64,000 nt of DNA, from positions 1 through 64,000 of the forward strand of contig JACHLS010000014.1 in NCBI GenBank assembly GCA_014204635.1. Reading direction: 5' to 3'. The stretch is from Sporosarcina luteola (GTDB lineage: Bacteria; Bacillota; Bacilli; Bacillales_A; Planococcaceae). Both the position numbers and the translations under genes were made by a program. The notes below the pieces were generated by a model. It was not told where the DNA came from, made no database searches, and saw only the letters and a program-made list of their open reading frames with translations. This document shows, one piece after another, positions 35,849 through 45,159 of the stretch. Each line of letters starts with the position of its first letter. The stretch's first letter is position 1.

Positions 35849-36754
35849 GTGAGTAAAACACTAATCGAACAGATACCTTTAATAAGTAACTGTAAAGAAA
35901 TTTTTGAAATTAATAAGGGATTTTCCTCAGATGAAAAGTTTCTGATACATATGCAAGATGGCAATAATAAACTGTTGCTCCGCCTGTTTCATTTAGAAGA
36001 GTTGGAATTAAAAAAGACAGAGTACTCTGTTTTGAAAAGGTTGCAGGAGTATAACGTTACTTGTTCAAAGCCAATTGCAATTGGTGAGGTAGGGAATCGA
36101 GGGTATATGATCACATCATACATTGAGGGGAAGGATGCTGAGGAGGAAATCCTAAAATACTCCAACGAAGAACAATATACTATTGGCATTGAGGCGGGAA
36201 GAGAATTAAGAAAAATGCACCAATTATCTGCCCCAGTTTATATTGCTTCCTGGTATGCAAGGAAAGTTGAAAAGCATAAGAAATATATAGATGCTTACTT
36301 GGCATGTGGGGTAAAGGTTCATAATGACCATAAAATAATGAAGTTTATTAATGAGAATATGCATCTAATGAAACAACGCCCGAACTTATTTCAACACGAT
36401 GATTTTCACCTTGGAAACATCATTGTGTCGAATAAAGAATTCAAGGGAGTTATAGACTTCGGCAGGTATGATTGGGGCGATCCTTTTCATGAGTTTCTAA
36501 AAGTAGGGATTTTTAGTCGAAGAGTAAGCATTCCCTTTTCGATAGGACAAATCAGAGGTTATTTTCATAATAAAGAACCCGATGACGAGTTTTGGAGGTT
36601 GTATTCCCTTTACTTAGCAATGTGCGTTTTCTCTACTGTAATATGGACTTTAAAAACAATTCCAAACGACATGAATGACATGTTAGATAAAATTTATACG
36701 TATTTAGATGATCATGATTACTTTGGCAGTATAAAACCTAAGTGGTATCAGTAG
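35849..36754 (+). CDS. Aminoglycoside phosphotransferase (APH) family kinase
   Basis: A 301-residue APH/choline-kinase-fold protein. The Brenner motif HDDFHLGNIIV (about 186-196) and metal-binding VIDFGRYDWGDP (about 206-217) are intact, so it is likely an active small-molecule kinase. Such proteins phosphorylate aminoglycosides, macrolides, homoserine or sugars; the sequence does not show which. It is unlike the well-known clinical APH types. GTG start at 35849 with GGGGGTGAG upstream; monocistronic. Confidence 0.85.
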   Translation: MSKTLIEQIPLISNCKEIFEINKGFSSDEKFLIHMQDGNNKLLLRLFHLEELELKKTEYSVLKRLQEYNVTCSKPIAIGEVGNRGYMITSYIEGKDAEEEILKYSNEEQYTIGIEAGRELRKMHQLSAPVYIASWYARKVEKHKKYIDAYLACGVKVHNDHKIMKFINENMHLMKQRPNLFQHDDFHLGNIIVSNKEFKGVIDFGRYDWGDPFHEFLKVGIFSRRVSIPFSIGQIRGYFHNKEPDDEFWRLYSLYLAMCVFSTVIWTLKTIPNDMNDMLDKIYTYLDDHDYFGSIKPKWYQ

Positions 36755-36865
36755 AATGTAGATATTTGAAAGATAGTACTGAAAGTAACGGGTGAATTAG
36801 TTAAAGGTCATGAGTTGCAAAAGAGTGCAAAAAAAGGAATAACTTAGATAAATAGGGTGGTATTG

Positions 36866-37593
36866 TTGAACGAAAAATACATTAGCGTTGAAAACGGAAT
36901 AATATGGACTGAGAAAAGAGGGAAAGGTGTTCCAGTAATTTTATTAAGTGGTGGGCCAGGTTCAAGCAATTATTTAGAACCCGTTTCTTGTCTCATTGAG
37001 GATGCTTGTGAGGTTATTATGTTTGATCCTAAAGGCTGTGGTCGTTCTAGTTATGATGGAAATGGATATGATGTAGAAGCAAGTCTTCAAGACATAGAAC
37101 GCAAGAGTACGGGCATGAAAAATGGATTGTAATAGGACATTCTTGGGGCGCTGATTTAGGTTTAGCATACTCATTGTTATTTCCGCAATCTATATTAGGA
37201 TATGTTTCAATATCGGGAACCGGAATTCAAAATGATAGAGACTGGAAGGATACCTATAATAGAAAGAAAGTAGAAAGGAAAGAATTGAAACCAGATTTTG
37301 AATATGAGGCTAACAAAATCGTCCATCGTTCCCTAATCAATTCTTGGAGATCATTTACAAAAAAAACATTATTACTGAAAGAAATTTCAGAGGTTGAAAT
37401 ACCTTCTTTGTTCATTTTTGCCGAAAATGATATTCGCCCGTCTTGGTCAATTAAGCAGATCTCCAATCTTATAAGCGATTCTAGTTATATTGAAATTGAG
37501 GGTGCTGGGCATTATATATGGCTTAGTGAAAAAGATAAATTAGGTGAAGTACTCAGATCGTTTATTAATAGGTTTTCTGGTCTTTTAAAATAA
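36866..37593 (+). pseudogene. Alpha/beta hydrolase (proline iminopeptidase-like) with a frameshift
   Basis: Two frames together make one about 242-residue hydrolase. The first part has the oxyanion block LLSGGPGSSNYLEP and FDPKGCGRSS. The second contains the nucleophile VIGHSWGADLG, the acid in ENDIRPSW and the histidine in GAGHYIW. They are joined at about 37110: AAGAGTACGGG would become AAGAAGTACGGG with one added A, giving a continuous RKKYGHEKWIVIGHSWG. One lost base therefore breaks the gene. TTG at 36866 follows AGGGTGG. It is either a recent pseudogene or a sequencing error. Confidence 0.8.
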
Positions 37594-37600
37594 ATCTTTG

Positions 37601-37803
37601 TAAGAGTATCACGTTGTTGTTCAACTAATAGTGTAAGAGTATGTGTTGCTAGAGAGTGATTTTTATTGTTTCTTGTATCTGAACATTGCTCTATTGAATA
37701 GAAAGTGCTGTCAAGTGAACAATCGAGTCAGCGCGAAACCAGAATGATATACAACTACAAACCCAATGAAACAGGCAAGCTGCAAATAATGCAGCTTGCC
37801 TGT
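37601..37803. repeat. Direct repeat, left copy (about 203 bp)
   Basis: The stretch from TAAGAGTATCACGTTG to GCAGCTTGCCTGTT matches 44892-45098 almost base for base, in the same orientation. It ends with a strong hairpin, AACAGGCAAGCTGCA / TGCAGCTTGCCTGTT (37769-37803), that terminates the S9 peptidase gene on the minus strand. No open frame is present. The two copies flank a 7.1-kb segment with peptidase, toxin-antitoxin and McrBC. Confidence 0.9.
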
Positions 37804-37815
37804 TGTTTTGGTGTT

Positions 37816-39621
37816 TTACAGATACGCATCCAAGAATTCGCGGATCGCTCGATATCCTGTTATTTGGTTATCACGTTTGGTGAAGCCGTGTCCTTCGTCT
37901 TCAAAAATGATGTACTCGACTGGAACACCATTCTCTTTCACTTTTTCCACAATGTCATCAGACTCGGCTTGTAGAACACGGGGATCATTGGCACCTTGCA
38001 AGACCATGAGCGGCTTGTTGATTTTTTCGGCATGGAACAGCGGGGAAATGCTGCGTATATAATCGGTTTGCTCGTAAGGATCGCCGATTTTCTTATAAAG
38101 CAGGTCGCGCATGGCTTCCCACCATGGCGGAATGCTTTTTAACGTCCGTTCCCAATTGGACACCCCGAATATGTTCACACCGACTTCAAAGGAACCAGGT
38201 TGAAATGCAAGCGCGGCAAGCGTCATAAAGCCGCCATAACTTCCTCCGATGATGCCGATCCGTTTTTCATCAATTTTGCCTGTCTTGATTAAAAACTGTT
38301 TCCCTTCCATACAATCAGCCAAGTCCACATCGCCATGTTTCAAGTCAGCTGCCTTGAAAAATGTTTTTCCATACCCAGAACTGCCGCGGTTGTTTACAGC
38401 GAGTATAGCATACCCATGATTCACCAAGTACTGGAATAACGGGCTGAAATCGACTGTTGACTGGCCGCCTGGTCCACCATGCACCCAAATGAGTGCAGGT
38501 GCTTTTTCACCTTCTTCTATGTGTGGTTCGTAGTATATCGCTGGAATTTCAAGTCCGTCAAAAGAAGGGTATTGAACAACCTTCGCATCGACTAAGTCGC
38601 TTTCTTCAATCTCGTCATTCAGCGTGTCTGTTAAGCAAGTTAATTCCTTTGTTTCAAAATCGTAAACGTACAAGTTTGCAGGAGCCGTTGACCGATTTAC
38701 TAAAAACGCCATATACCGTTCACTATTAGAAATAGATAATCCACTAATTTGTCCTACCGGAAAATCAGCTATATTGACAGCGTTTCCTGTTTCCGTCTCT
38801 TTCACATGTACTTCGACTTTTCCATTGTTATTCAAATAATAGTAAAGGTATTTATGATTAGGAGAAAAACGAGCTATTTGAATATCCCAATTCTCTTTCG
38901 CCACGACCTCTGTCTTGCCTGTTGATAAACAAAGTCGCTTCACGTATAAAAATTCATGATCTTCATCAGTTAAATAATATAAATTAGCAGAATCTAAATC
39001 GAATGCGACGGGATGATACTGAACATCGCCTTCATGTTCAGATAGATGTCGCACACCATCATTTTTCGTGTAAATGAACATGTCGGAATCATTTGATGTA
39101 CGCGGCTTGTATAAGGCGATATATTTTTTGTCATGGGAAATCGCAGTAACCACATAGCCTTCCTCATTTTTAAACAGCAATTTCGGTTCCAATGTATTCA
39201 CTTTCATTTCATACAAATCCATATAACGTGGATCCCGCTTATTCGATTCATAGAAAAAAGAGTTATGATCCAAACTCCATCGGAGAAACTCCGCTTTTTC
39301 TTCCTTGCCAGGGGTGAGGTCGATGCTTGTTCCATCTTCCTTCTGTATATAAAGATGTGTTATTTCATTGCCACCTTGATCACTTGCGTAAAGAAATTTG
39401 CGACCATCTTTGCAATAGCCTTTGGGAAGGATCCAATCATCATCTGAGTATGTCAGTTTCTCAACATCATTTCCTTTACGTGAAATCGCATAGGCATTAT
39501 AGACACCTGAACGATCACTGCCAACTAAAATTTTCTCGTCATCAGGAGAAATGGATACACCCGCTAGGCTTTCACAATTAATAAATTGTTCGATCGAATA
39601 CTTGTTCTTTACATGAATCAT
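37816..39621 (-). CDS. S9 family peptidase (acylaminoacyl-peptidase / prolyl oligopeptidase type)
   Basis: A 601-residue cytoplasmic serine peptidase. Residues 20-340 form the WD-like beta-propeller with repeated strand blocks (SPDDEKILVGSDRSG, YCKDGRKFLYASDQGG). Residues 350-601 form the alpha/beta-hydrolase domain. The catalytic Ser is in GGSYGGFM, Asp in GANDPRV and His in DEGHGF. It removes residues from short or acylated peptides. ATG at 39621 has GGGATGGGGG upstream. Its 3' end abuts the left direct repeat, whose hairpin serves as its terminator. Confidence 0.9.
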   Translation of the reverse strand: MIHVKNKYSIEQFINCESLAGVSISPDDEKILVGSDRSGVYNAYAISRKGNDVEKLTYSDDDWILPKGYCKDGRKFLYASDQGGNEITHLYIQKEDGTSIDLTPGKEEKAEFLRWSLDHNSFFYESNKRDPRYMDLYEMKVNTLEPKLLFKNEEGYVVTAISHDKKYIALYKPRTSNDSDMFIYTKNDGVRHLSEHEGDVQYHPVAFDLDSANLYYLTDEDHEFLYVKRLCLSTGKTEVVAKENWDIQIARFSPNHKYLYYYLNNNGKVEVHVKETETGNAVNIADFPVGQISGLSISNSERYMAFLVNRSTAPANLYVYDFETKELTCLTDTLNDEIEESDLVDAKVVQYPSFDGLEIPAIYYEPHIEEGEKAPALIWVHGGPGGQSTVDFSPLFQYLVNHGYAILAVNNRGSSGYGKTFFKAADLKHGDVDLADCMEGKQFLIKTGKIDEKRIGIIGGSYGGFMTLAALAFQPGSFEVGVNIFGVSNWERTLKSIPPWWEAMRDLLYKKIGDPYEQTDYIRSISPLFHAEKINKPLMVLQGANDPRVLQAESDDIVEKVKENGVPVEYIIFEDEGHGFTKRDNQITGYRAIREFLDAYL

Positions 39622-40038
39622 AGTTTAGCCCCCATCCCTATTAAGTTACACCCTATGTATATTTTAAACTATTTTTACTTTTGAGACAAATTACTCTGTT
39701 TCAAAAAATTATCGGCCGTTCCAGGTCGGGAATTGATTCAGTTAATTTATCATTAAGCAGAAATTTTTAGTCCCATCCACTAGAACAATACAGAAATGAA
39801 TCGGATAAAATATATAAAAGAAATATGCTAAGCTAATACTTTTTTATGATGGAAATTCACAATGAAGGTAGGTGCAGCAAGTCTCGCGTGATATAGGACA
39901 TAGAATTAGTATCTTGACTGTTTAGTCGTTAGAGAATAAGAAATCTGTTCGATTTATAATATTTAAGTGTTAGAATAGAAGAAGCAGCTACATAAAGCGG
40001 ATGGGCGGTTGGCACTCCCTTGAGAAAGGGGGTGTTTA
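39622..40038. other. Intergenic region carrying the toxin promoter area
   Basis: About 415 AT-rich bases. A TATAAT word lies near 39955 and a TAGAAT near 39973, ahead of the toxin gene; I see no protein-coding frame. GAAAGGGGGTG (40022-40032) is the toxin ribosome binding site. Confidence 0.4.
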
Positions 40039-40150
40039 AATGGTGACTTACGAAGCAATTACTATGATGTTCCAATTTGGAATGTTTCTAGCAGCAGTGG
40101 CAGCAACCATTGTTGCGATGATTGCTCTATACACCAATAAAAAAAAGTAA
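40039..40150 (+). CDS. Type I toxin, holin-like small membrane peptide
   Basis: A 36-codon gene, ATG near 40039 behind the very strong site GAAAGGGGG. The peptide starts MVTYEAITMMFQFGMFL, has one transmembrane helix and ends in NKKK. This is the form of the putative holin-like (TxpA/BsrG-type) toxins of Bacillales, which harm the membrane when overproduced. A terminator for a convergent antisense RNA begins inside its 3' end, as in txpA/ratA. Confidence 0.8.
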
Positions 40151-40274
40151 CCACCCTCCGCTAACTGGCTAGGAAGCTGAGTGGTTACTATCTGTAACAC
40201 CTTATAACTTGTACAGGCCAACCGCACTTCTTGCGGATGTCAGCTGCATCGACTGGGTGTTAGCGCACCCGGTC
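40139..40274 (-). ncRNA. Predicted antisense antitoxin RNA
   Basis: On the minus strand a hairpin, GTAACCAC...GTGGTTAC (40147-40188), is followed by eight T residues (40146-40139). It forms an intrinsic terminator directly over the toxin stop. An RNA started near 40274 (TATACT at 40281-40286 is a possible -10) would be about 135 nt and pair with the 3' part of the toxin mRNA. This is the arrangement of RatA and SR5/SR6 antitoxins. No expression evidence is available. Confidence 0.6.
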
Positions 40275-40279
40275 TTTTT
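40251..40279 (+). terminator. Terminator of the toxin mRNA
   Basis: GACTGGGTG / CACCCGGTC stem with a 6-base loop and TTTTT. A nearly identical hairpin stands alone at 60387. Confidence 0.8.
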
Positions 40280-40438
40280 AAGTATATGTTTAGTTTACCA
40301 CACTCATACGGATAATACACACGTCAAGATATTGTTCCTGGTATAAGGCTGAAGTGACTTGATTGGAAAACATCAACGTGAAAAGGTTAGTATGAATTGT
40401 CATTCCTTTTTTAGAATTTTTCATGCAGGTCTACTTCA

Positions 40439-40696
40439 TTATGACGCTAACATTAATAAGGACAAAAGTAAAATATACATAGATCGCCGTTTTTGATCTT
40501 TAGCTTCCTCTTTTTGGTATGTGCTACTTTGAAAACTTTCTAGGTATTCATTTCGCATTTCTACGTTTTGCTTTCTTTTTTCCTCTGCCTCTAACCTCAA
40601 TTGGAATTCTTGCTTTTGTTCTAGTTTCTTTTGTTCTTCGATATAGCGATCCTTTGCTTTTCTAAATTGTATCTTGATGCATAAGGGGTGCTTTAC
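40439..40696 (-). pseudogene. Start-less frame of a coiled-coil/membrane protein
   Basis: Eighty-five codons are open on the minus strand between TAA at 40697 and TAA at 40439, with no ATG, GTG or TTG in a suitable place. The sequence is strongly helical and charged (KAKDRYIEEQKKLEQKQEFQ, LRLEAEEKRKQN) and ends in a hydrophobic segment (MYILLLSLLMLAS). It looks like the 3' end of a coiled-coil protein with a C-terminal membrane anchor whose start was lost. Confidence 0.45.
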
Positions 40697-40920
40697 TTAA
40701 AGAAAATAGTACAATTTGTTAGTAGACTTAGATGGATCGTTTAGAGAAGTAAATCTTCGTTATAGCTTTAAAATGCTTACGAGAAGAGGGGGACTTAGCA
40801 GAGGGAAAGGAAAATTGTGAATCATTCGTTTTCTAACTTATACATAGCTTTTTTATAGAAAAGTATCTTTCATGTAATTACATACATAACCAAATATAAA
40901 ACTGTTGTGAGGTGTATTCA
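40697..40920. other. Upstream region of mcrBC
   Basis: About 220 bases without coding sequence; it must contain the mcrBC promoter, but no clear -35/-10 pair stands out. GAGGTG (40908-40913) is the ribosome site of mcrB. Confidence 0.35.
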
Positions 40921-43512
40921 TTGAACTTATCAGTACCTAACGCTGTATGGCTGGCAGCAGCTGTACTTACATACGAAAAATATAAAGCAGGGGGAATGAT
41001 AACTGTAAGTGATATTGCATTTAAGCAATCTGTTATTCAACAATATGCAACAAGGTTTACAGATAAAAATGTGGATAGTGCCCGCATTTCTCAGTGGGCT
41101 AATGGTGATCATCCTGCGAACACCTACAATTATTTAAGAGATGTAGACGGAGAGCGTCGATTAACAGCGCCTGGTGAATTTGGAGGTGAAAAAGAGCAGC
41201 CTAGTCTTAATCTTGCTATGTTAATAGATGTTCAATTGAATGGTCTTACGGAAGAAATTACAATAAGTGAACTTCAAACCTTTATTACACATGAATATGC
41301 GCCGTTTATTGCATCACAAGCTGAGGAAGAAATAGATTTCGATAAAATTATTAAACATCTACAAACATATGCGAATGAACGCTATGAAAGTCCTGAAGCG
41401 TTGACTGGAGAGGAAAAGCAACACTATTTAGACATTCGTGAAAGTGGTCAGCAAGCGGTAGCAGAGCTAAATAAAATGTCGATATTGTTCGAACGGAAAC
41501 ATGGATTGCATTGTCCGACAAAATCGAAATGGTTAACAGGTGGTAATGATGTCGTGCGCGGCTATTTATGGAATCAATTTAAATATGAGGAGAAATATAA
41601 TATACCTTCGAGTATTTTGATTCTTGCAGACAAACGCAATGTTCACCAGGATGTTCGCTTCCGTATTTCCATTGAAGTGGATGAGAAGTCTGCTTCAGAA
41701 GAATATTATGAAACCCACCATAAAATCTTAAATGAAACATTCCAAACAGACAACAATTTTTGTTATTACGTGAAGCACAGAAATGAGAGGGAGTCTTACC
41801 GTACAAATGTAACTCGGGACCAGATTAAAGGTGCTTGGTTATCAGGAGAAGTTGTAAAGGTGCAGCTAGTATATGAGCTTTATAACGAGCAAATTGTACG
41901 AGAGAAGCTTTCGAACAAACAAATATTTTTAAAACTGCAGGTGGCTTTTGATTATTTGAGACAATTTTATGATATAGCAGTTGGGATAGGTTCTAATGCA
42001 ATAGGACAACCAGCTCAAGATGAAGTGGGAGAAGAGGCGAAAGTGGAAATGTATCCGAAAAATATGATTTTATATGGGCCTCCTGGGACAGGTAAAACTT
42101 ACAATACATTGCTATATGCCGTGGCAATCATTGAAAATAAAACGCTTGAACAGTTAAAACAGGAAGACTATCATACGGTGTTAAAACGATACTCTGCGTA
42201 TAAAGATGCTTCACAAATTCAGTTCACAACGTTTCATCAATCCTATGGATACGAGGAATTTATTGAAGGAATTAAACCGAAATTAAACGACGAATCTACC
42301 TCTGAAATTCAGTATGAAGTAACACCAGGTGTATTCAAACAGTTTTGTACGAATGCCCAGCATTTAAAGGTTATTACGGACGATGAACAATATGAAGAAG
42401 ATGTCCGTCTTTGGAAAATATCAATTGGTGGCAGTGGGGACAATTATTTGAAGGAAATGTGCTTTGAAGAAAGCGAAATCCGTATTGGTTGGCCTGATGC
42501 TAATATTGAATTAGCGAGGGAAGAGGGATATACAAATGATTCCCTATATTATTTCTTTGAGGAAATGAAGGAAGGGGATATCGTCTTTTCATTAGGCGAT
42601 CAAAAGCACATTGATGCAATTGGCATCATTACGAGTGATGCTTATAAAGATGTAGAGACGGATGAGGATTTCCCGCATGCAAGGAAAGTGCAATGGATTG
42701 CAACGGGCATAAAAGAGCGTGTGTATGAACAAAACGGTCATAAAAATTTAACGCAGAAAACGGTATATGAACTAACTCGTATTTCTAAAGATGCTGTGAA
42801 TCATATAATTAATAAATATAGTGAAAACAGTTTTGCGAAAGTAGAAGAGAATAAAAATAACTATGTCTTCATTATCGATGAAATCAATCGGGGTAACATT
42901 TCAAAAATTCTGGGGGAACTTATTACATTAATCGAATCTACAAAACGGTTAGGGGCAAAAGAAGCGATGACTGTGACGCTGCCGTATTCGCAAGAGTCTT
43001 TTGGTGTACCAGATAACGTCTATATTTTAGGTACGATGAACACAGCAGATCGATCGATTGCATTAATGGATACAGCATTAAGAAGACGATTCCAATTTAT
43101 CGAGATGATGCCAGATACCAAGCTATTACAAAACGTAATAGTTGAAGAAATTGATGTGCAAAAAATGGTGGAGGCGATCAACAAGCGTATAGAAGTACTA
43201 TACGACCGGGAGCATATGATTGGTCATGCATATTTTATGAGTTTAAAGGAACAGCCATCGATTGAGAATTTAGCGCGTATTTTTGAAAATGCAGTTATCC
43301 CACTGATGCAAGAATACTTCTATGAGGATTACAGTAAAATTCAACTTATCTTAGGTGATAATGCAAAGCAGGACGAACATAAATTCATTTTAGATAGGAA
43401 AGTGCAAAACGTCTTTAAAGGGTATACAGACATTGATATGCCAGACTATAATTACGAAATTCAATTGGCCGCTTTTCGCAAAAAAACTAGCTATACGGCG
43501 ATCTATGAGTGA
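40921..43512 (+). CDS. mcrB: McrB-type AAA+ GTPase with an EVE-like insert
   Basis: An 863-residue subunit of a modification-dependent restriction system. The N-terminal 350 residues contain a MrcB-type specificity domain (GLHCPTKSKWLTGGND, RFRISIEVDEKSASEEYY). The McrB AAA+ module has Walker A YGPPGTGKT (about 386), Walker B NYVFIIDEINRGNISKILGE (about 650) and the sensor NTADRSIALMDTALRRRF. Between them, residues 490-633, sits an EVE/YTH-like domain (LWKISIGGSG, MKEGDIVFSLGD, FPHARKVQWIATGI), which in other proteins reads modified bases. TTG at 40921 follows GAGGTG by 7 bases; GTG 40912 overlaps that site. The gene is coupled to mcrC. Confidence 0.92.
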   Translation: MNLSVPNAVWLAAAVLTYEKYKAGGMITVSDIAFKQSVIQQYATRFTDKNVDSARISQWANGDHPANTYNYLRDVDGERRLTAPGEFGGEKEQPSLNLAMLIDVQLNGLTEEITISELQTFITHEYAPFIASQAEEEIDFDKIIKHLQTYANERYESPEALTGEEKQHYLDIRESGQQAVAELNKMSILFERKHGLHCPTKSKWLTGGNDVVRGYLWNQFKYEEKYNIPSSILILADKRNVHQDVRFRISIEVDEKSASEEYYETHHKILNETFQTDNNFCYYVKHRNERESYRTNVTRDQIKGAWLSGEVVKVQLVYELYNEQIVREKLSNKQIFLKLQVAFDYLRQFYDIAVGIGSNAIGQPAQDEVGEEAKVEMYPKNMILYGPPGTGKTYNTLLYAVAIIENKTLEQLKQEDYHTVLKRYSAYKDASQIQFTTFHQSYGYEEFIEGIKPKLNDESTSEIQYEVTPGVFKQFCTNAQHLKVITDDEQYEEDVRLWKISIGGSGDNYLKEMCFEESEIRIGWPDANIELAREEGYTNDSLYYFFEEMKEGDIVFSLGDQKHIDAIGIITSDAYKDVETDEDFPHARKVQWIATGIKERVYEQNGHKNLTQKTVYELTRISKDAVNHIINKYSENSFAKVEENKNNYVFIIDEINRGNISKILGELITLIESTKRLGAKEAMTVTLPYSQESFGVPDNVYILGTMNTADRSIALMDTALRRRFQFIEMMPDTKLLQNVIVEEIDVQKMVEAINKRIEVLYDREHMIGHAYFMSLKEQPSIENLARIFENAVIPLMQEYFYEDYSKIQLILGDNAKQDEHKFILDRKVQNVFKGYTDIDMPDYNYEIQLAAFRKKTSYTAIYE

Positions 43513-44792
43513 TCTCTATGGTTGAAATTAAAGAATACGAGACGATCACTTGTGACAAAGAAGCAAGTAAGCAATTTGGTTATACGTATGTCGATAAAAC
43601 GACGTTTGCACAGCTGGAGCAGCTCGTTTTGACGTTTAATGACGGAGAAGAAGCAGACGATGCAATCGATTTTTTATCGATTTCCTCCAAACGTAACGTT
43701 GGGAAAGTCATCCGCACTAAAAACTATGTTGGTGTACTGCAAGTGAATGATCGTGTCCAATTAGAGATTTTGCCAAAAATTCACGGCAGTACTACGACGG
43801 ATACACGAAAAACGTTTCTCAAAATGTTGAAAATGCTGAAGGATTTCCCGAGCAAAAGCTTCAATGAAACGAATTTAGATACAGGGAAATTACCAATATT
43901 CGAAGTATTTATCCGCCTGTTTATCCGTGACGTGCAGTACTTAGTAAAGTGCGGCTTAAAATCTGCTTACTATGAGGTGAGCGATAATTTGCATGTCTTT
44001 AAGGGCAAAATGAATTTCTCTCAACAAATGAGACATAATTTGGTTCACAAGGAACGCTTCTATGTACAGTACGATGAATTTGGCCTCGACCGCCCGGAAA
44101 ACCGTCTTATTAAAGCAACACTAGAATATTTAACAAAGCAGTCGACGAGTAGTGAAAATATAAAAGAGCTGCGCAAATTGCTCATGCATTTTGAGATGGT
44201 ACAGTCATCTGTTGCAATCGATAAAGATTTCACACAAGTAAAGATTGACCGGAATAGTAAAGATTATGAAGGTGTGCTGAAGTGGTCTAAAATTTTTTTA
44301 AAGAAAATGAGTTTTACGACCTTTAGCGGTAAAATAGCAGCGCAGTCGTTGTTATTCCCCATGGACAAAGTGTTTGAAAGCTATGTCGGAAAAACCTTAA
44401 GTCAAATGTTAGCCGGCACAGCCTGGACAGTAGGACTGCAAGATCGTAAATATTATCTGTTTGAGCAGCAATTTGCAATGCGCCCAGATATTGTTTTGCG
44501 AAATGGTGAAACGGGTCGCCTCATTGTACTTGATACGAAATGGAAAGTGTTACTTAATGATTCGCGTAAAAACTACGGAATCTCACAGGTGGATATGTAT
44601 CAAATGTATGCTTATGCGAAAAAGTATCAAACGGATGAGATTGTAGTAATCTATCCAAAGGTAGAGCCGTTTAGTGAGGATTCAGAAATTCGGTTTATGA
44701 GTGATGATGGGGTGAAGGTGTCAGTATGGTTTATAGATTGTCAACATGTCGAAGAAAATTTAGCGGTATATATAAAGAAGAATAATATGTAA
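43509..44792 (+). CDS. mcrC: McrC-type nuclease subunit
   Basis: A 427-residue McrC protein. The N-terminal half binds McrB; the C-terminal half is a PD-(D/E)XK nuclease with RPDIVLRNG (Asp about 327) and LIVLDTKWK (Asp/Lys about 340-343). It cuts DNA when McrB rings translocate from modified recognition sites. GTG at 43509 overlaps the mcrB stop by four bases (GTGA); ATG at 43518 is an equally plausible start. The operon ends about 100 bases before the right direct repeat. Confidence 0.92.
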   Translation: MISMVEIKEYETITCDKEASKQFGYTYVDKTTFAQLEQLVLTFNDGEEADDAIDFLSISSKRNVGKVIRTKNYVGVLQVNDRVQLEILPKIHGSTTTDTRKTFLKMLKMLKDFPSKSFNETNLDTGKLPIFEVFIRLFIRDVQYLVKCGLKSAYYEVSDNLHVFKGKMNFSQQMRHNLVHKERFYVQYDEFGLDRPENRLIKATLEYLTKQSTSSENIKELRKLLMHFEMVQSSVAIDKDFTQVKIDRNSKDYEGVLKWSKIFLKKMSFTTFSGKIAAQSLLFPMDKVFESYVGKTLSQMLAGTAWTVGLQDRKYYLFEQQFAMRPDIVLRNGETGRLIVLDTKWKVLLNDSRKNYGISQVDMYQMYAYAKKYQTDEIVVIYPKVEPFSEDSEIRFMSDDGVKVSVWFIDCQHVEENLAVYIKKNNM

Positions 44793-44891
44793 GGATTTCA
44801 AAGTTTACATACGGTGATGTTACGCGGCAAAGCTGCGCGTCATAAGAAAGAATGACTCATTGTAAAATCACTCATATAATAGGTATCTTTT

Positions 44892-45098
44892 TAAGAGTAT
44901 TACATTGTTGTTCAACTAATAGTGTAAGAGTATGTGGTGCTAGAGAGTGATTTTTATTGTTCATTGTATCTGAACATTGCTCTATTAATTGAATAGAAAG
45001 TGCTGTCAAATGAACAATCGAGTCAGCGCGAAACCAGAATGATATACAACTAAAAACCCAATGAAACAGGCAAGCTACAAATAATGCAGCTTGCCTGT
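44892..45098. repeat. Direct repeat, right copy (about 207 bp)
   Basis: A near-identical copy of 37601-37803, with a 4-base insertion (TTAATTGAATAG against TTGAATAG) and scattered substitutions. It ends with the same hairpin (AACAGGCAAGCTACA / TGCAGCTTGCCTGTT, TTTTAG), which can end mcrBC transcription or, reversed, the OYE gene. Confidence 0.9.
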
Positions 45099-45159
45099 TT
45101 TAGTTGTGTAAATTCTTCGAGGTAGACAACTTCAAGTAACCTGAAAAAACGACAGATGC

